NCBI GenBank assembly: GCA_010094025.1
Contig: ML991820.1
Span: 169,963-233,962 of the forward strand
Direction: 5' to 3'
Length of the DNA stretch: 64,000 nucleotides
DNA from: Viridothelium virens
Taxonomy: Eukaryota > Ascomycota > Dothideomycetes > Trypetheliales > Trypetheliaceae
The notes under the pieces were generated by a model, which had not been told where the DNA came from, ran no database searches, and was given only the letters and a program-made list of their open reading frames with translations. Shown here piece after piece: positions 43,989 through 54,606 of this stretch. A program made the translations under genes and the position numbers. Position 1 is the first letter of the stretch, and each line of letters opens with the position of its first letter.

Positions 43989-46376
43989 TTACAAAAGGAA
44001 GACGAGCGCAAGCGCACCAGCGAAGAACGCCGCACCGCTAACCTTGAAGCTGGACGCCGCGTTCGGGTTCGCAGGGATAGGCGAGCTGGGCGCCGCAGTG
44101 CTGCTATTGCTTGCGCCAGTACCGTAGCTAGGGAGGACGCTAGGCTTGACCGAGGCGGAGTAGCCGGCGCTAGCAGAAGTGGGCACAGTGCCGTTACTGC
44201 CAGAGCCGCCAGTCGGGACGCCAGGGATGGTGCTGCCGGTAGGACCACCGGCCGCGGGGGCAGTGACGGTGATGTAGACGGTGCTGGCTTCGGAAGCGCA
44301 CGTGCAGGTGCCCTCGGTGGGGATGGGAGGTGGGATGGCGGGAGTAGAGACGCCCTGCGAGTAGCTTGGGGGGGGAGCGGAGCCCTCGGTGGAGACGGGA
44401 GTGGTGCCGGGGGCGGACACTGGAGGGGGGACGACAGTTGTGCCGGGAGTTGAGACGGGTGGCACGGCGGTGGTACCGGGTTGAGAGACTGGTGGCGGGA
44501 TAACAGTCGTGCCTGGCTGGGATTGTGGAGGAGGCACGTAAGTTCCGGGCGTGGACTGTGGTGGAGGAACGACGGTGGTGCCTGGCTGAGAGACCGGTGG
44601 AGGGACGACAGTGGTGCCTGGCTGGGAAACCGGTGGTGGGACGACAGTTGTACCTGGCTGAGAGACCGGTGGGGGAACCACGGTGGTGCCTGGCTGAGAG
44701 ACTGGAGGAGGAACCACGGTGGTGCCTGGTTGAGAGACTGGAGGAGGAACAACAGTGGTGCCAGGAGTAGAGACAGGGGGAGGAACAACAGTGGTGCCAG
44801 GGGTAGACACTGGAGGTGGAATAACGGTAGTGCCAGACGTCGGCGGGCCTGGAGGAGTCGGAACAACAGTTGCCGTGCTAACTGTGGTTGGCGCTGTGGG
44901 AGTCGGGATCGTGTGAGTAGCGGTCGAGACTGAAGTGATAGTTGAAACGGTCGAGTAGGTGCTCGTAAGCACGGTGGTTCCAGTGCTGTAGGTGCTCGTG
45001 GCAGGGCAAGTAGAGGTGTAAATTGTCGTGATCTCCGTCGTCGTGTATGGGACGGTGTTCGTATAGGTGCTGGTCAGAGTTGAAACCGTAGAGGTAGTGG
45101 ACGTGTACGTAGTGCTGCCAGAGCTATAGGTGCTAGTCACAGGGCAAGTCGTAGTGTAGACAGTGGTAATCTCAGTGGTCGTCACGGGAGCCGTGGTAGT
45201 ATGAGTGTACGTGCTCGTCAAAGTAGAGACTGTCGAGGTTGTACTCGTATAGGTGGTCGACCCAGAAGAGTAGGTGCTAGTGACAGGGCACGTCGTAATG
45301 TAGGTAGTCGTGATCTCGGTAGTAACCGTTGTGGAACCAGTGGTAGTTGGGGTTGTGTAACTAGTAGTGATTGGCGTGGTGGTTTGCTCTGTACCAGTAG
45401 TGGGGGTGGTTGTGACCGGATAGGTCGTTGGAGTAGTCACTGGAGTAGTAGACTTGGTGCAGCCACCCTTACAGCTTGTAATGGTCACAGTGCTGGTAGT
45501 CAGAGTAGTGTAGGTAGTGCCACTTGTGGTCGAGGTGATTGGGCAAGTCGTGACACTAGTGTAAGTAGTATAGGTCGCAGTGGTTGGAGTAGTGGAGTTG
45601 TAAGTTTGCACTGAAACACTCGTGGGGGAAGTCGTGCTATACGTAGTTGGCGTAGTATAGGTTGAATTCGCAGACGAATATGTTGTTGGCGTTGTGTAAG
45701 TGCTTGGAGTGCTAAGAGAATAAGTAGTCGGAGTAGAGTAAGTGCTTGGTGTACTAGACGAGTACGTGGTTGGAGTGGTGTAGGTAGAATTGGCTGACGA
45801 ATAGGTCGTTGGCGTGGTGTAGGTGGATGGCGTGGAATACGTCGATGGCGAAGAATAAGTGGATGGCGTGGAATACGTCGATGGGGAGGAGTAAGTAGAT
45901 GGTGAAGAGTAAGTCGACGGCGAAGAGTATGTAGATGGCGAAGAGTAAGTAGACGGCGAGGAATAGGTTGATGGGGAAGAGTAAGTTGATGGTTTGGTGT
46001 AGGTTGGCGGCGAGGAGTAGGTCGTTGGTGTCGAGTAACTCTCGCTATATGGAGTGGTACTCTTCTCGTCAGTGCAAGTCGTCGATTCAGAGCTCCAACC
46101 ATGGCTGTAGCTTGAAGGTCCCCATCCTTTGCTGCTGTAGCTCGGAGGGCTGCTATAACTGGGAGGGCTGCTGTAGCCGGAGGGAGAAGATCCCCATCCC
46201 TGAGACTCAGATGAGTAGCTCGGGGCAGAGCCTCCATTTCCACCTCCATAGGATCCACCACCAGGCTGACCTCCCCATCCATTACCACTTTCACCCTGAT
46301 CTCCCCATCCAGAGCCGGAGCCTCCAGCGATGGCAGTGGAAGCCAACGCCAGTAAGGCGAGGGAATTCTTGACCAT
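43989..46376 (-). CDS. Ser/Thr/Pro-rich GPI-anchored cell-wall protein with tandem repeats (adhesin-like)
   Basis: A single 795-residue frame from an ATG at 46376. The first residues, MVKNSLALLALASTAIAGG, form a signal peptide. A Gly/Ser/Trp-rich part (SGWGDQGESGNGWGGQPGGG) follows, then repeats of SSPSTY (about 46010-45840), then a Thr-rich zone with repeated TEITT.YTTTCPVTSTYSSG units that keep paired Cys. Next come nine or so copies of a 12-residue unit, QPGTTVVPPPVS (about 44840-44400). The C-terminus ends with a hydrophobic tail SGAAFFAGALALVFLL after small residues, the GPI-attachment pattern. It should be heavily O-mannosylated and linked to the wall, with a role in adhesion or wall structure; this is inferred from composition. 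The repeats make its length likely to vary among strains. It is not an enzyme: no catalytic domain is seen. Confidence 0.9.
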   Translation of the reverse strand: MVKNSLALLALASTAIAGGSGSGWGDQGESGNGWGGQPGGGSYGGGNGGSAPSYSSESQGWGSSPSGYSSPPSYSSPPSYSSKGWGPSSYSHGWSSESTTCTDEKSTTPYSESYSTPTTYSSPPTYTKPSTYSSPSTYSSPSTYSSPSTYSSPSTYSSPSTYSSPSTYSTPSTYSSPSTYSTPSTYTTPTTYSSANSTYTTPTTYSSSTPSTYSTPTTYSLSTPSTYTTPTTYSSANSTYTTPTTYSTTSPTSVSVQTYNSTTPTTATYTTYTSVTTCPITSTTSGTTYTTLTTSTVTITSCKGGCTKSTTPVTTPTTYPVTTTPTTGTEQTTTPITTSYTTPTTTGSTTVTTEITTTYITTCPVTSTYSSGSTTYTSTTSTVSTLTSTYTHTTTAPVTTTEITTVYTTTCPVTSTYSSGSTTYTSTTSTVSTLTSTYTNTVPYTTTEITTIYTSTCPATSTYSTGTTVLTSTYSTVSTITSVSTATHTIPTPTAPTTVSTATVVPTPPGPPTSGTTVIPPPVSTPGTTVVPPPVSTPGTTVVPPPVSQPGTTVVPPPVSQPGTTVVPPPVSQPGTTVVPPPVSQPGTTVVPPPVSQPGTTVVPPPQSTPGTYVPPPQSQPGTTVIPPPVSQPGTTAVPPVSTPGTTVVPPPVSAPGTTPVSTEGSAPPPSYSQGVSTPAIPPPIPTEGTCTCASEASTVYITVTAPAAGGPTGSTIPGVPTGGSGSNGTVPTSASAGYSASVKPSVLPSYGTGASNSSTAAPSSPIPANPNAASSFKVSGAAFFAGALALVFLL
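44400..44850 (-). repeat. 36-bp tandem repeats in the wall-protein gene
   Basis: Repeated units such as GTGCCTGGCTGAGAGAC and GGAACCACGGTG (plus-strand view) recur every 36 bases and code QPGTTVVPPPVS. Neighbouring copies differ by a few bases only. They sit inside the reading frame and do not break it. Confidence 0.85.
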
Positions 46377-49300
46377 GATGATGATTAACGACAGTAAAAG
46401 CTAATTGAAGATCGAAACAGAGATCCGCAGATTAGGACGTTTTGAATTGACGCAAGAAACGACAGACGCAGAAGGACTATAACGAAAGAGTCACTCCTAC
46501 TTTGACTTTGGGGGGCTGGCCAAAGGGGGGAGGTTGGTTTCAAGAGAAGACCGCACAGAAGAAGGAGAGGAGAAGCCCGGGGTGCTAGGCAGTCTATAAA
46601 CCTACCTGCATCACAGATGGGATGCAGCTCTAAGCATCGGGGGGTTACCATCGTTACTGTGCACGATTCCCCCCCAGGCGCGAAGCCAAGGCGGTCTTCC
46701 TGTTGCAACCTCAAGCCCATTGACGTCGTTAGGCTCGGCTGGAAATTGCGATTTTCGATGCTGACGGGGATTGTAGCGCGGCCGTCGCAGGCCGCTGCAT
46801 TGGCAATTGGGCGCGATGAGTATTGGCATGCTGTAGGGACTCAGGGGCTTGCAGGTTGGTAAACAAGACACGGTTGGATGAAGATGGACGGAAAGCGTAA
46901 GCGCGCCGCCGGGTAGCGCAGTGACTGGGGAGAAGCAGGAACCACACCAGCCCTCCACTAACACGACGTTTTCCGCCATGTTGACTGCATGGGCGCCATG
47001 CCGATCCAAACGCCAGCCACCAATCGGCGCCCGCTGCGTGTGGAAACGTCCGGGACCTCCTGGTCGGGCCTGTCTGCAAAACACCGAGTAGGCGGAGAGG
47101 TGGTTGGAGAGAGAGAGAGAGAGAGCGCAAGAGAGAGAATTCGGAGGCGGGAGTCGACGGACACATCTCGTTCGACGGTGAAAGCCGCCACCGCCTGTGG
47201 TCGTTGTGCGCTTACATGCATGCTGCACTCTGTCCTTCAATCCTATTCATTTCCGCCTGCGCGCGGCTTTTGCTCACCATCAGACCACGCAAAAGCAATG
47301 CGCCTCTGTACGGAGACCACCGCGACAGTTGCAAACATTGCCCTCGGTCGGATGGGTGTGGCCACTGGGCGGGTACGAGCCATCTCTCCAGCATCATGGC
47401 ACCATGGGATCGCATCGGATGGGCGCCAAGGATTGAAGAAGCGATTGAGTGGTGGGGAGGCCCAAAAATAGCGATACTGGCGGGGAAGAGAGCGCAAAAC
47501 TTGCAAAAGGTGCAAAAGGCGATCAATAGAGACTAGGCTAGGATCAGGGTGGGCAGAGTTGTGGAAATTGCACCTCCGATCTCCCGTGGAGATGAGTCGT
47601 GTCTCCACACAGAAACTTTGTCGCATGAAAGCTGCCTCACGCTCATTGGGACTAAGGCTGACGCAGGCAGATCAAGCTCGTTTTCGTGAGTTAGGTTGCG
47701 CGAATCCCGATAGCGCAATACTAGCCACTGCAACAATTCAGTGAGTTCGACCACTTGCCGCCATCTTTACGCTCGTTTCTCAGGGAGCGCCGTCTCTCGT
47801 GTAGACTTGCGATGGAAGGGAAACGCGCTTTGCTCGGGACCAAGTACATCATCGTGCGACAAGCTCACCAAGCCACCCGCCTCTCCTTAGTCAGCCAAAA
47901 TACCGACCATCAGGTTCGAAGAAAATTCAAAAGAAAATGGCGGGCAGCGCCGGCTGAGCTGAATGGGAACTGCCGGTGTCCCCAGATTCTGGAAGGAAGC
48001 CTGAATCTTCTGGGATATCCGGATGCCTTGGCTACTCTTTGCAGTCCTCTGAGAGTGGAGCGTTGAGTTGGCGCTCGCCCGCATTGCCTTCCATGATCTT
48101 GGAGCCGTTATGGGGGGCGGGAAACGTGCTCGGCAACCACACCAACCAGAAAAGCAGGCATGCTCTCTTGCTAGGATCCCAAAGCTGGGTCGATGAGGCG
48201 TTAGGGCAAGGATGCCAAGGATCAATAGCACTACTCAGTATAACCTTGTGAAAGAATTACGAAATCGCTATTGAAAGAATTGCCAGATTTATGCAGATTA
48301 AAAAAGTAAGCTGATTTGCTATAGCAGACCACGTTAAAGTTAGGATGCTTGCTGACAGCTTGGCGAATGCCGTCAATTGGTCGCAAATGGCGGATACATG
48401 CCGGAGAGGGCTGATCGCGACTTGCGCTTGGTCGATTGACGCTTATTCGTAGGGATTAAGCTTTAGAACAATAAAGGGATACGAAGAGAAAGGCGGAGAA
48501 GAGCTGCAAAGGGAAGTCTAGTGCCGCTGCCTTGCTGACCGAGTGGAACCGCTGTCTGCCGTCATAGGGTGATAATAGCATCTTTCACCGATCAACAGAT
48601 CTCTACTCCGTGCCGACAGCTGAACGGTGGAATTCAAGCGGTGCAAGACTCGTCCCGTCCTTGTGCAGTGTGATCTTGTGCTGCGAACAAGGAAGTATCC
48701 ATCAGCCGCAGGGGTGCGATTCGGAGAATTTTCAACGTTGTGTCCAAAGTCTGCAGCCAAGACGTCACTGGCATGGATGGAGCGGCCTTACGGCCTAGGC
48801 GAGCAGATGGCACCACTTCTACAGTGATAATCAGTCCTACCAAGTCGCACTTGTTAGTAAAATCTTGCATTCACAACCCAGCGTTCCAAAGGTACAGCTT
48901 GATGTACTCGAGGTCAGTACTGCATCTGAAGGATGCTGCAGTGTACTTCAATTTGGGCATTGTTTCGAGCTGTGTTGGTGGATTCCTTTGATGAGGAATT
49001 TATTCTCTCGCTGACGAACCCACCCATACTGAGTAACCAGTCGTTGGTTGCAACCAGCACTAGAGGATGGCCAGTGAGCTTGCGCACTTAATAATGTCCG
49101 CCGATATCCTTACCAATGGACATGTCGCCGGTGTCGCCTCTCATAACTCCGCGGGATGGGCAATTGCGCCAGTCTGTGTAGTAGTCTCTGGACCTTGAAG
49201 GCAAAATAATGACAGTTATTTACGGCTTTCAGAGGCCTTGATCTGCTATGTTTTCTGTGAACCCATTCTGAGGGATTGTTGATCTAAACATGTGCTACTA

Positions 49301-51142
49301 GATCCAATCAAGAGATAAAATCACTGCGGTCTAAAAGACTTCAGTTTCTTTCAGCTATTCGTGTCCTGCGTCTCTGCCAATGGTAGTGCTGCATTTCCCA
49401 ATTCCGCACCAAAGTTTCTCAATGTTCACGTCCCTCGATACATCAGTCGTTCGTCATTCTGGCACATTTCCTGCTTTCAGTGATGTGCCGCGGGCGGGGT
49501 CTCCAAACCGCCTTAGTGACGGTGTTACTACCTCACGGTGACGTTCCTCCGGCGTACTCGTAAGCGGCTTCATCTCGGAGTATATGACTGTCTCTGGCAT
49601 ATCGTCATGAAGCTGCTCACTGAGTTTCGGTTCGATTGGTCGATTACGGTATTTGCCATGCCATGATTGTTAACCTGAGCGGTGCTGAGTTTTGCCGGAT
49701 CAACATCATCAGCTCTATGCCGATTAAAGCTAGTCAGGGGGGGAGAGGAGGTTCGGCCCGCTTGATAATTATGGGGCTTCCAGGGGCACGGAATTCCAGG
49801 AACCTCTCAGCTCAGGCGCTCTAGACGCCTCGGTAACCAAGATACACTGAGCGCCTCGTCTGTTCCCTCGTGATGCTCGAAGAAGTTCTGGAACAGCCCG
49901 GTCATACGAGAGACTATTATTGAACAAGATTCAGATTAATCAAACATGTCTCACCGTGGGAACGGATAGATCGTAAAGCACGTCAAGGTCGCGATATGCC
50001 TTGAACAGTTCCTCTTGGCATTTCCATTGCAGGAAGTATGTCCTACGGCTGTCCTGCAAAAAGTATATTTCACCATAGTTGGGTTCTTGAGCGCTTGGTA
50101 CGCTATGTGCTTGAATTAATTGAAAAATCTTTACTATTTTTCCGTCTACGGTCTTCGTACCTATTCAAGGAAATGTCACTCCGTAAACGAGCCAAAAATT
50201 GGGCTTGCCAGGCTTAAGGTAGTATCGCCGAGTACGAAGTCGCCTACCAGCCTTTTACTCATGATATGCTCGTTCTGGATCATGTGAAGGGCAGGTTAAG
50301 CAAGCCGTCGGCAAAGGTGAATTGCGAAACTCTTGGCTTCCAGGCCCAGCAGCGACGGCAAACCGATAATCGGACCTCAAATGGTGCGGAAAATTTGACC
50401 ACAACACAGCAAAGTGAGTAAATTGAGCTTGAGAGATTGCGGAATTCTGACGCCAATTCGCATCACCCTGTCGACACACCCAAGGCCATGAAAACATACG
50501 AGGGAAGCTCTTTCCATCTCCCAGCCAGTCGTAATAATTGTACATGGCAAAAGCATAAGCGAAAAGAACATCTACTACTGTGGTCATGTTGCTACATGAA
50601 GCATCAGAACGCAGTAGGATCGCTTCGGGCAAAGGCGGGCTCGACAAGAGGGCTTCGGTTGGCATTTCGATCCATAGAAGTCCCTCTGGAAGAACGAATT
50701 TGTCTATTCACGCAAAAGGTAACATTACACTTAGGAGATCTACTGACGTATAGTTTCTTCGTAGATTGTAAATAAGGTATCGAAGCCCTTTTCCGCGGCT
50801 CATGGAGAAAGACAACTCGTGTCAACCCTCCACGAGTCTCGCTAGCTATCATCATATGTCCGGGTACTGATAAGTCTAGATCTAAGTCATATCGCCGTCA
50901 AGATGCCAGATCCACGTCGTATAACTCTCTGAATGACACTTCGAAGCCTGAGTAATAAGGACACAGAGGAGGCAGCATCGTACCAAGGCTCCTAGCTCTC
51001 CCACTATGCACGAAGATCCCTCGATATTTTCAATGCTTTTCCGGCCACTTGGTGAGTCGCCGTCGTATGGCTCTAGCTCGGATTGTGCACGAGTCGAGCG
51101 GAACAAGTCGGCGAGTGCGCGAGGGGCGGTCCAGATCTATCG
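46377..51142. other. Gene-free stretch of about 4.8 kb
   Basis: The first ~1 kb must hold the promoter of the wall-protein gene and contains a (GA)n microsatellite at about 47106-47125. Beyond that I see frames of 60-130 codons on both strands (for example 47755-48066 +, 50255-50665 -), none with a domain or a convincing splice structure. No tRNA, rRNA or clear repeat is identified. Confidence 0.45.
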
Positions 51143-53347
51143 CTAATCCCAATCCTCTTCGTCATCATCTTCCGCGTCTTCTTCGACAGCGCACTTTCCA
51201 TTTCGAGCACTGCTGGAATCGGCCTTCGCTCGTCCTGCTTCCTCCTGCTTCCTAGCTGAGTCCCTTCGAAGTAGGCCAAAGTCATACATCAGATCTCGGA
51301 CTCCCTCAGCTTCCCTCATCAATTCTTCGGCCTTCTCCAAGTGCATCCCCTTCACCTTCGGGTCGGAGGCCATAGCCATAGATTGAGCGACCAGCACTTT
51401 GTGACGAGACAAGACTTGTGCACCTAGCGACACTGAGCGGTAAAGAGCAGCACGCGCTCCAGCAAGGTCGAGCTTCTTCTCTTGAAGTTCTGTGAGTTCA
51501 CCTTCGCTAACATTGCTCATGCTTGCTCCTTGGCCATTTTTTCTTCGTATCTTGCCTTCTGCTTCATACTGTTTGTTAATGGCTTTAAGGTCACGACGCT
51601 CCTTTTCGAGTTCAGCTTTCTCTGACTCCAGAATCTTGATCTTCTCAGCAAGTACGTTGGTTCCTCCGGACTGATCCATGTCCAACTGAATCCTATTGTT
51701 CTCCTCCATGAGTTCATATTTATCGGTGAGTAGCCGGGCGATCCTAGATTCAGCTTTTAGGAGACGATTCCACGCAGCTTTTTCGTTTTCGGATTGCCGG
51801 CTTATGCTCTCAAGGTCCGCGGAGGACGCAGCACATTTCTTCGCCTCTGTCTCACGTTCCTTCTTGGCATCTTGTAGCTCAGTCTCAATCCTCGAACAGC
51901 GTTGCTTGTCCTCCGTAGACTTGCTCTCTAGACTCGTGATAGCCACGACTGCTTTGCGCTCGCGCTCTTCAAGATGCTCAATCTCCTTATCTTTGGCCTC
52001 TAGTATAGTTTCAAGTTCAGATATCTTGAGCTGCTGCTGTTTTGTGGTCTCCGTGCTATCCCTCGCATTCTCTCTGAGCTCGACTATCTCATTCTCAGAT
52101 GCTCCTACAGCTATCCTGGCTTCGTTGAGCAAATCGGAAAGCTGTTCCTTACTAGTGACCAATCTCGAAATTCTGTCAGGGACACTCCAAGTCCTACAGT
52201 ACTCCTCGTGGTCTAACTCTCGCAGGGCCTGTTCAAGCTCTGCAGTCTTTGCCTCAGACTCAAGGCTGAGTACACCCTGAGCCTGCTGAAGCTCCTTCAA
52301 TTTGGCCGTGCTACTATGCAAGTCTTGCTCGGATGCATTCTTTTCTTCAACAGTACGTGCTAGTTCCTCGGACATTGCTCGATAGTTTTGTGCAAGTTTG
52401 GCGTTCGCATCTGAAAGCTCTTCCATCTTGGCGCATTGACCGGCCACCTTGACGTTCATATCGTTCAACTGTGTCTGGCATTTGCCGGATTCCAGCTTGG
52501 TTTGGTGGTGAAGTGAAACAAGGTCTGACAATCGAGTTTGTATAGCGGAGTGAGTATTTTCAGACAGAGTAAAATTCCTCTGGGCAAGGTTCTGCAACTG
52601 GGTATTCAACAGATTGAATTGTGCAATGCTTTTGGCACCTGTCAACGTGTTAATTGGATTATAGCAAGCGAGCGGTATCAACATACCAGATCGCTCTTTT
52701 CCGCCTCGCCTGTCACCTGGTGAGCTCAAGATGCCAACAGTGACTCCTCCAGCAGAAGATGACTTTGATGACCCAGAGCATAGGCCCGCAGTCTGAATCG
52801 CCAGTTCACCTCCTCCTGACGGCTTCATTCTCTTGGGCTGGGAGTTCTCTTTTGAGATGATCCTCTTCCTGCCTTGCTTGGCACCCGCTCCAGTCTGTAT
52901 ATGGTAGACGAACCTACTATCTGCGGGGTGCGACACCAAGTCTTGAAAGACGTACAAGAGTACTGCGAAACGACCGTGATAGAATTGAGGCCTGAGCGCT
53001 GCTCGGCGTGGTATGACGATGATTGAAAGGCCACGAACACACCTTGCCCATTCCGCTTCAATTGACGAGCTTTCGCTAACATCTCTCTTCTGACACAGTT
53101 CAACGACTCTATTAGCGAACTCCTCGATGCTGCCATCCTTGAGCATGCCCAGGACATGGCGCTTGGAAATAGAGTTATCGATCGTTGATCGCTTCCACAA
53201 GGATAGCTGTCCTTGTGACTGCGGCTCCGCAAACAGGTCTTCTAGCGTCTGGTCATTCTTCGCAAGGCACTCGACAATATAGTTAAACTCCACGAGGTAC
53301 TTTCCTTCCAGCTTGACGATTGGTGATCGACTATTAATCGGAGCCAT
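51143..53347 (-). CDS. Long coiled-coil protein, function unknown
   Basis: Two exons on the minus strand, 52687-53347 and 51143-52638. The 48-nt intron (GTATGT..TGACAG) is a multiple of three without stops, so the frame also reads through it. The spliced product is 718 residues. The N-terminal ~150 residues look globular: SPIVKLEGKYLVEFNYIVEC, LWKRSTIDNSISKRHVLGML and ARCVRGLSIIVIPRRAALRP. A basic Ser/Gly linker follows (GRKRIISKENSQPKRMKP, possibly a nuclear localisation signal). Then about 400 residues are almost pure Glu/Leu/Lys heptads (ISELETILEAKDKEIEHLEE and the like). The tail is acidic, ending EEDAEDDDEEDWD. This shape suggests a chromatin-, spindle- or cytoskeleton-associated scaffold, but I cannot name it. 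The start is the ATG giving MAPINSRSPI; the frame is open upstream without an earlier ATG. Confidence 0.78.
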   Translation of the reverse strand: MAPINSRSPIVKLEGKYLVEFNYIVECLAKNDQTLEDLFAEPQSQGQLSLWKRSTIDNSISKRHVLGMLKDGSIEEFANRVVELCQKRDVSESSSIEAEWARCVRGLSIIVIPRRAALRPQFYHGRFAVLLYVFQDLVSHPADSRFVYHIQTGAGAKQGRKRIISKENSQPKRMKPSGGGELAIQTAGLCSGSSKSSSAGGVTVGILSSPGDRRGGKERSGMLIPLACYNPINTLTGAKSIAQFNLLNTQLQNLAQRNFTLSENTHSAIQTRLSDLVSLHHQTKLESGKCQTQLNDMNVKVAGQCAKMEELSDANAKLAQNYRAMSEELARTVEEKNASEQDLHSSTAKLKELQQAQGVLSLESEAKTAELEQALRELDHEEYCRTWSVPDRISRLVTSKEQLSDLLNEARIAVGASENEIVELRENARDSTETTKQQQLKISELETILEAKDKEIEHLEERERKAVVAITSLESKSTEDKQRCSRIETELQDAKKERETEAKKCAASSADLESISRQSENEKAAWNRLLKAESRIARLLTDKYELMEENNRIQLDMDQSGGTNVLAEKIKILESEKAELEKERRDLKAINKQYEAEGKIRRKNGQGASMSNVSEGELTELQEKKLDLAGARAALYRSVSLGAQVLSRHKVLVAQSMAMASDPKVKGMHLEKAEELMREAEGVRDLMYDFGLLRRDSARKQEEAGRAKADSSSARNGKCAVEEDAEDDDEEDWD

Positions 53348-54606
53348 CTTCAACAGGCACCGTAAAAGAGAGGTCACAAGGTATGAGAGACAAGAATCAA
53401 TGGCTCATAAGTAAAGGGCAATGAAAACGAAGAGTGAGGTGCGGAGAGACCAAAAGTGAAGAAGCAGGAAGTGTGGGCCAGAGGGTTGGGAGGACAGAGC
53501 TTCAACACATCTGTTACATGGTCCAGAGGGATTCACTTCCCATCAGCGAAAAAGTGAAAAGACCCTTGCCGTCGTCAATACATGCGAGTGGAACATCTCC
53601 AACTTCCACAACATGTCCTATCTCACTCAGAAGACGAAGGTTTCAGTGCACGCTTTGGAAACCTGGTCATAGACGTCTGTAGATCATTACACATGGAGCA
53701 CCGCAAGCTTAGATTCGGTCATGAGTCTAGAACGGAGGGAGTTTGAGTTCCAGATAGTGCCAGGGAGATATATGACGTCCTCCGGCCAATTTGTACAGAA
53801 ATCATCAGATCATGGGAGAGGGCGAGAGCGCGCTGGGACAGATCTCACACCAAAAACTTAGGGGAACCCCTCATCCTCATCTTGCACAACGTGGGTGATA
53901 TCACAGTCTCCAAGAAGCATGTTCCTCAATCCACCATTCACTGGAATGATAAACGGAAGCTGCGTAGCCGCGGAGCATGCACGTTCCTCGAGTAATGGGG
54001 TAAGAAGGATGATATAACACATCGAAGGCGATCACCGAAGTAAGCGGCGCTTCCTGTGCTGAACGGCGTCGCCATTGCATCGAAAATGCATTGTAGTTCT
54101 CGGCATTTTTATATCAGAGTTTTCGAGTCAGGGTCAAGAAGCCTGAGGTTGGTGGAGGAGATAATAGGCAACTCCCGTGGAACGAACACGAGGGCATTAT
54201 CACGATGCGTAGGCGAGTCATAACGGCGTGTCCGGCGGTGTCGTTATCTTGACATGTCGCTGCCAGTAAACAGGAACCGACGTGGGATATATTGCACTTC
54301 CCGAGCGGAAGAAACCTACGAGAACCCTACGACAGGGCTGAGGTGGTCGTTTACTCATCTAGGCCCGAGCACCCGGGTTCAGAGGCTCGCTTATATCCAA
54401 TCCTCAAACCCGCTATCTTGGACGGCATTAAATGCCTACTTTTCTACCTTTGTAGATGCTGGCCGACCGAATCGACAGGCAATATGTATATCACGTACAA
54501 TTCCCGCACGCTCCCCAGATACTGTGGGCTGAGCAATGGAAATCTTCCACCAGAATTTTTCTTGTGCCTCATATTCTCGAGTTCTTGACTAATCTACTTG
54601 TCTACT
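53348..54606. other. Intergenic, about 1.26 kb
   Basis: The divergent region between the coiled-coil gene (-) and the Cys-rich membrane protein gene (+), holding both promoters. Three overlapping frames of ~90-120 codons at 54254-54827 are chance reads in the 5' region of the next gene. No repeat is found. Confidence 0.42.

Noticed and set aside
44400-44850. Regular 36-bp repeats resembling a CRISPR array
   Set aside because: The repeats are contiguous, coding and in a eukaryotic wall-protein gene; there are no spacers of unrelated sequence.
44963-44976. GCTCGTAAGC matching the MITE end
   Set aside because: Only ten bases match, inside coding repeats, with no inverted partner or target duplication. 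A similar CTCGTAAGC near 49556 is also isolated.
43865-45614. Long frames on both strands over the wall-protein gene
   Set aside because: Tandem repeats keep all frames open. Only the minus-strand frame starting at 46376 has a signal peptide and a GPI tail.
46611-47536. Overlapping open frames on both strands around the GA microsatellite
   Set aside because: Low-complexity sequence keeps several frames open. None resembles a protein family, and the region is the promoter side of the wall-protein gene.
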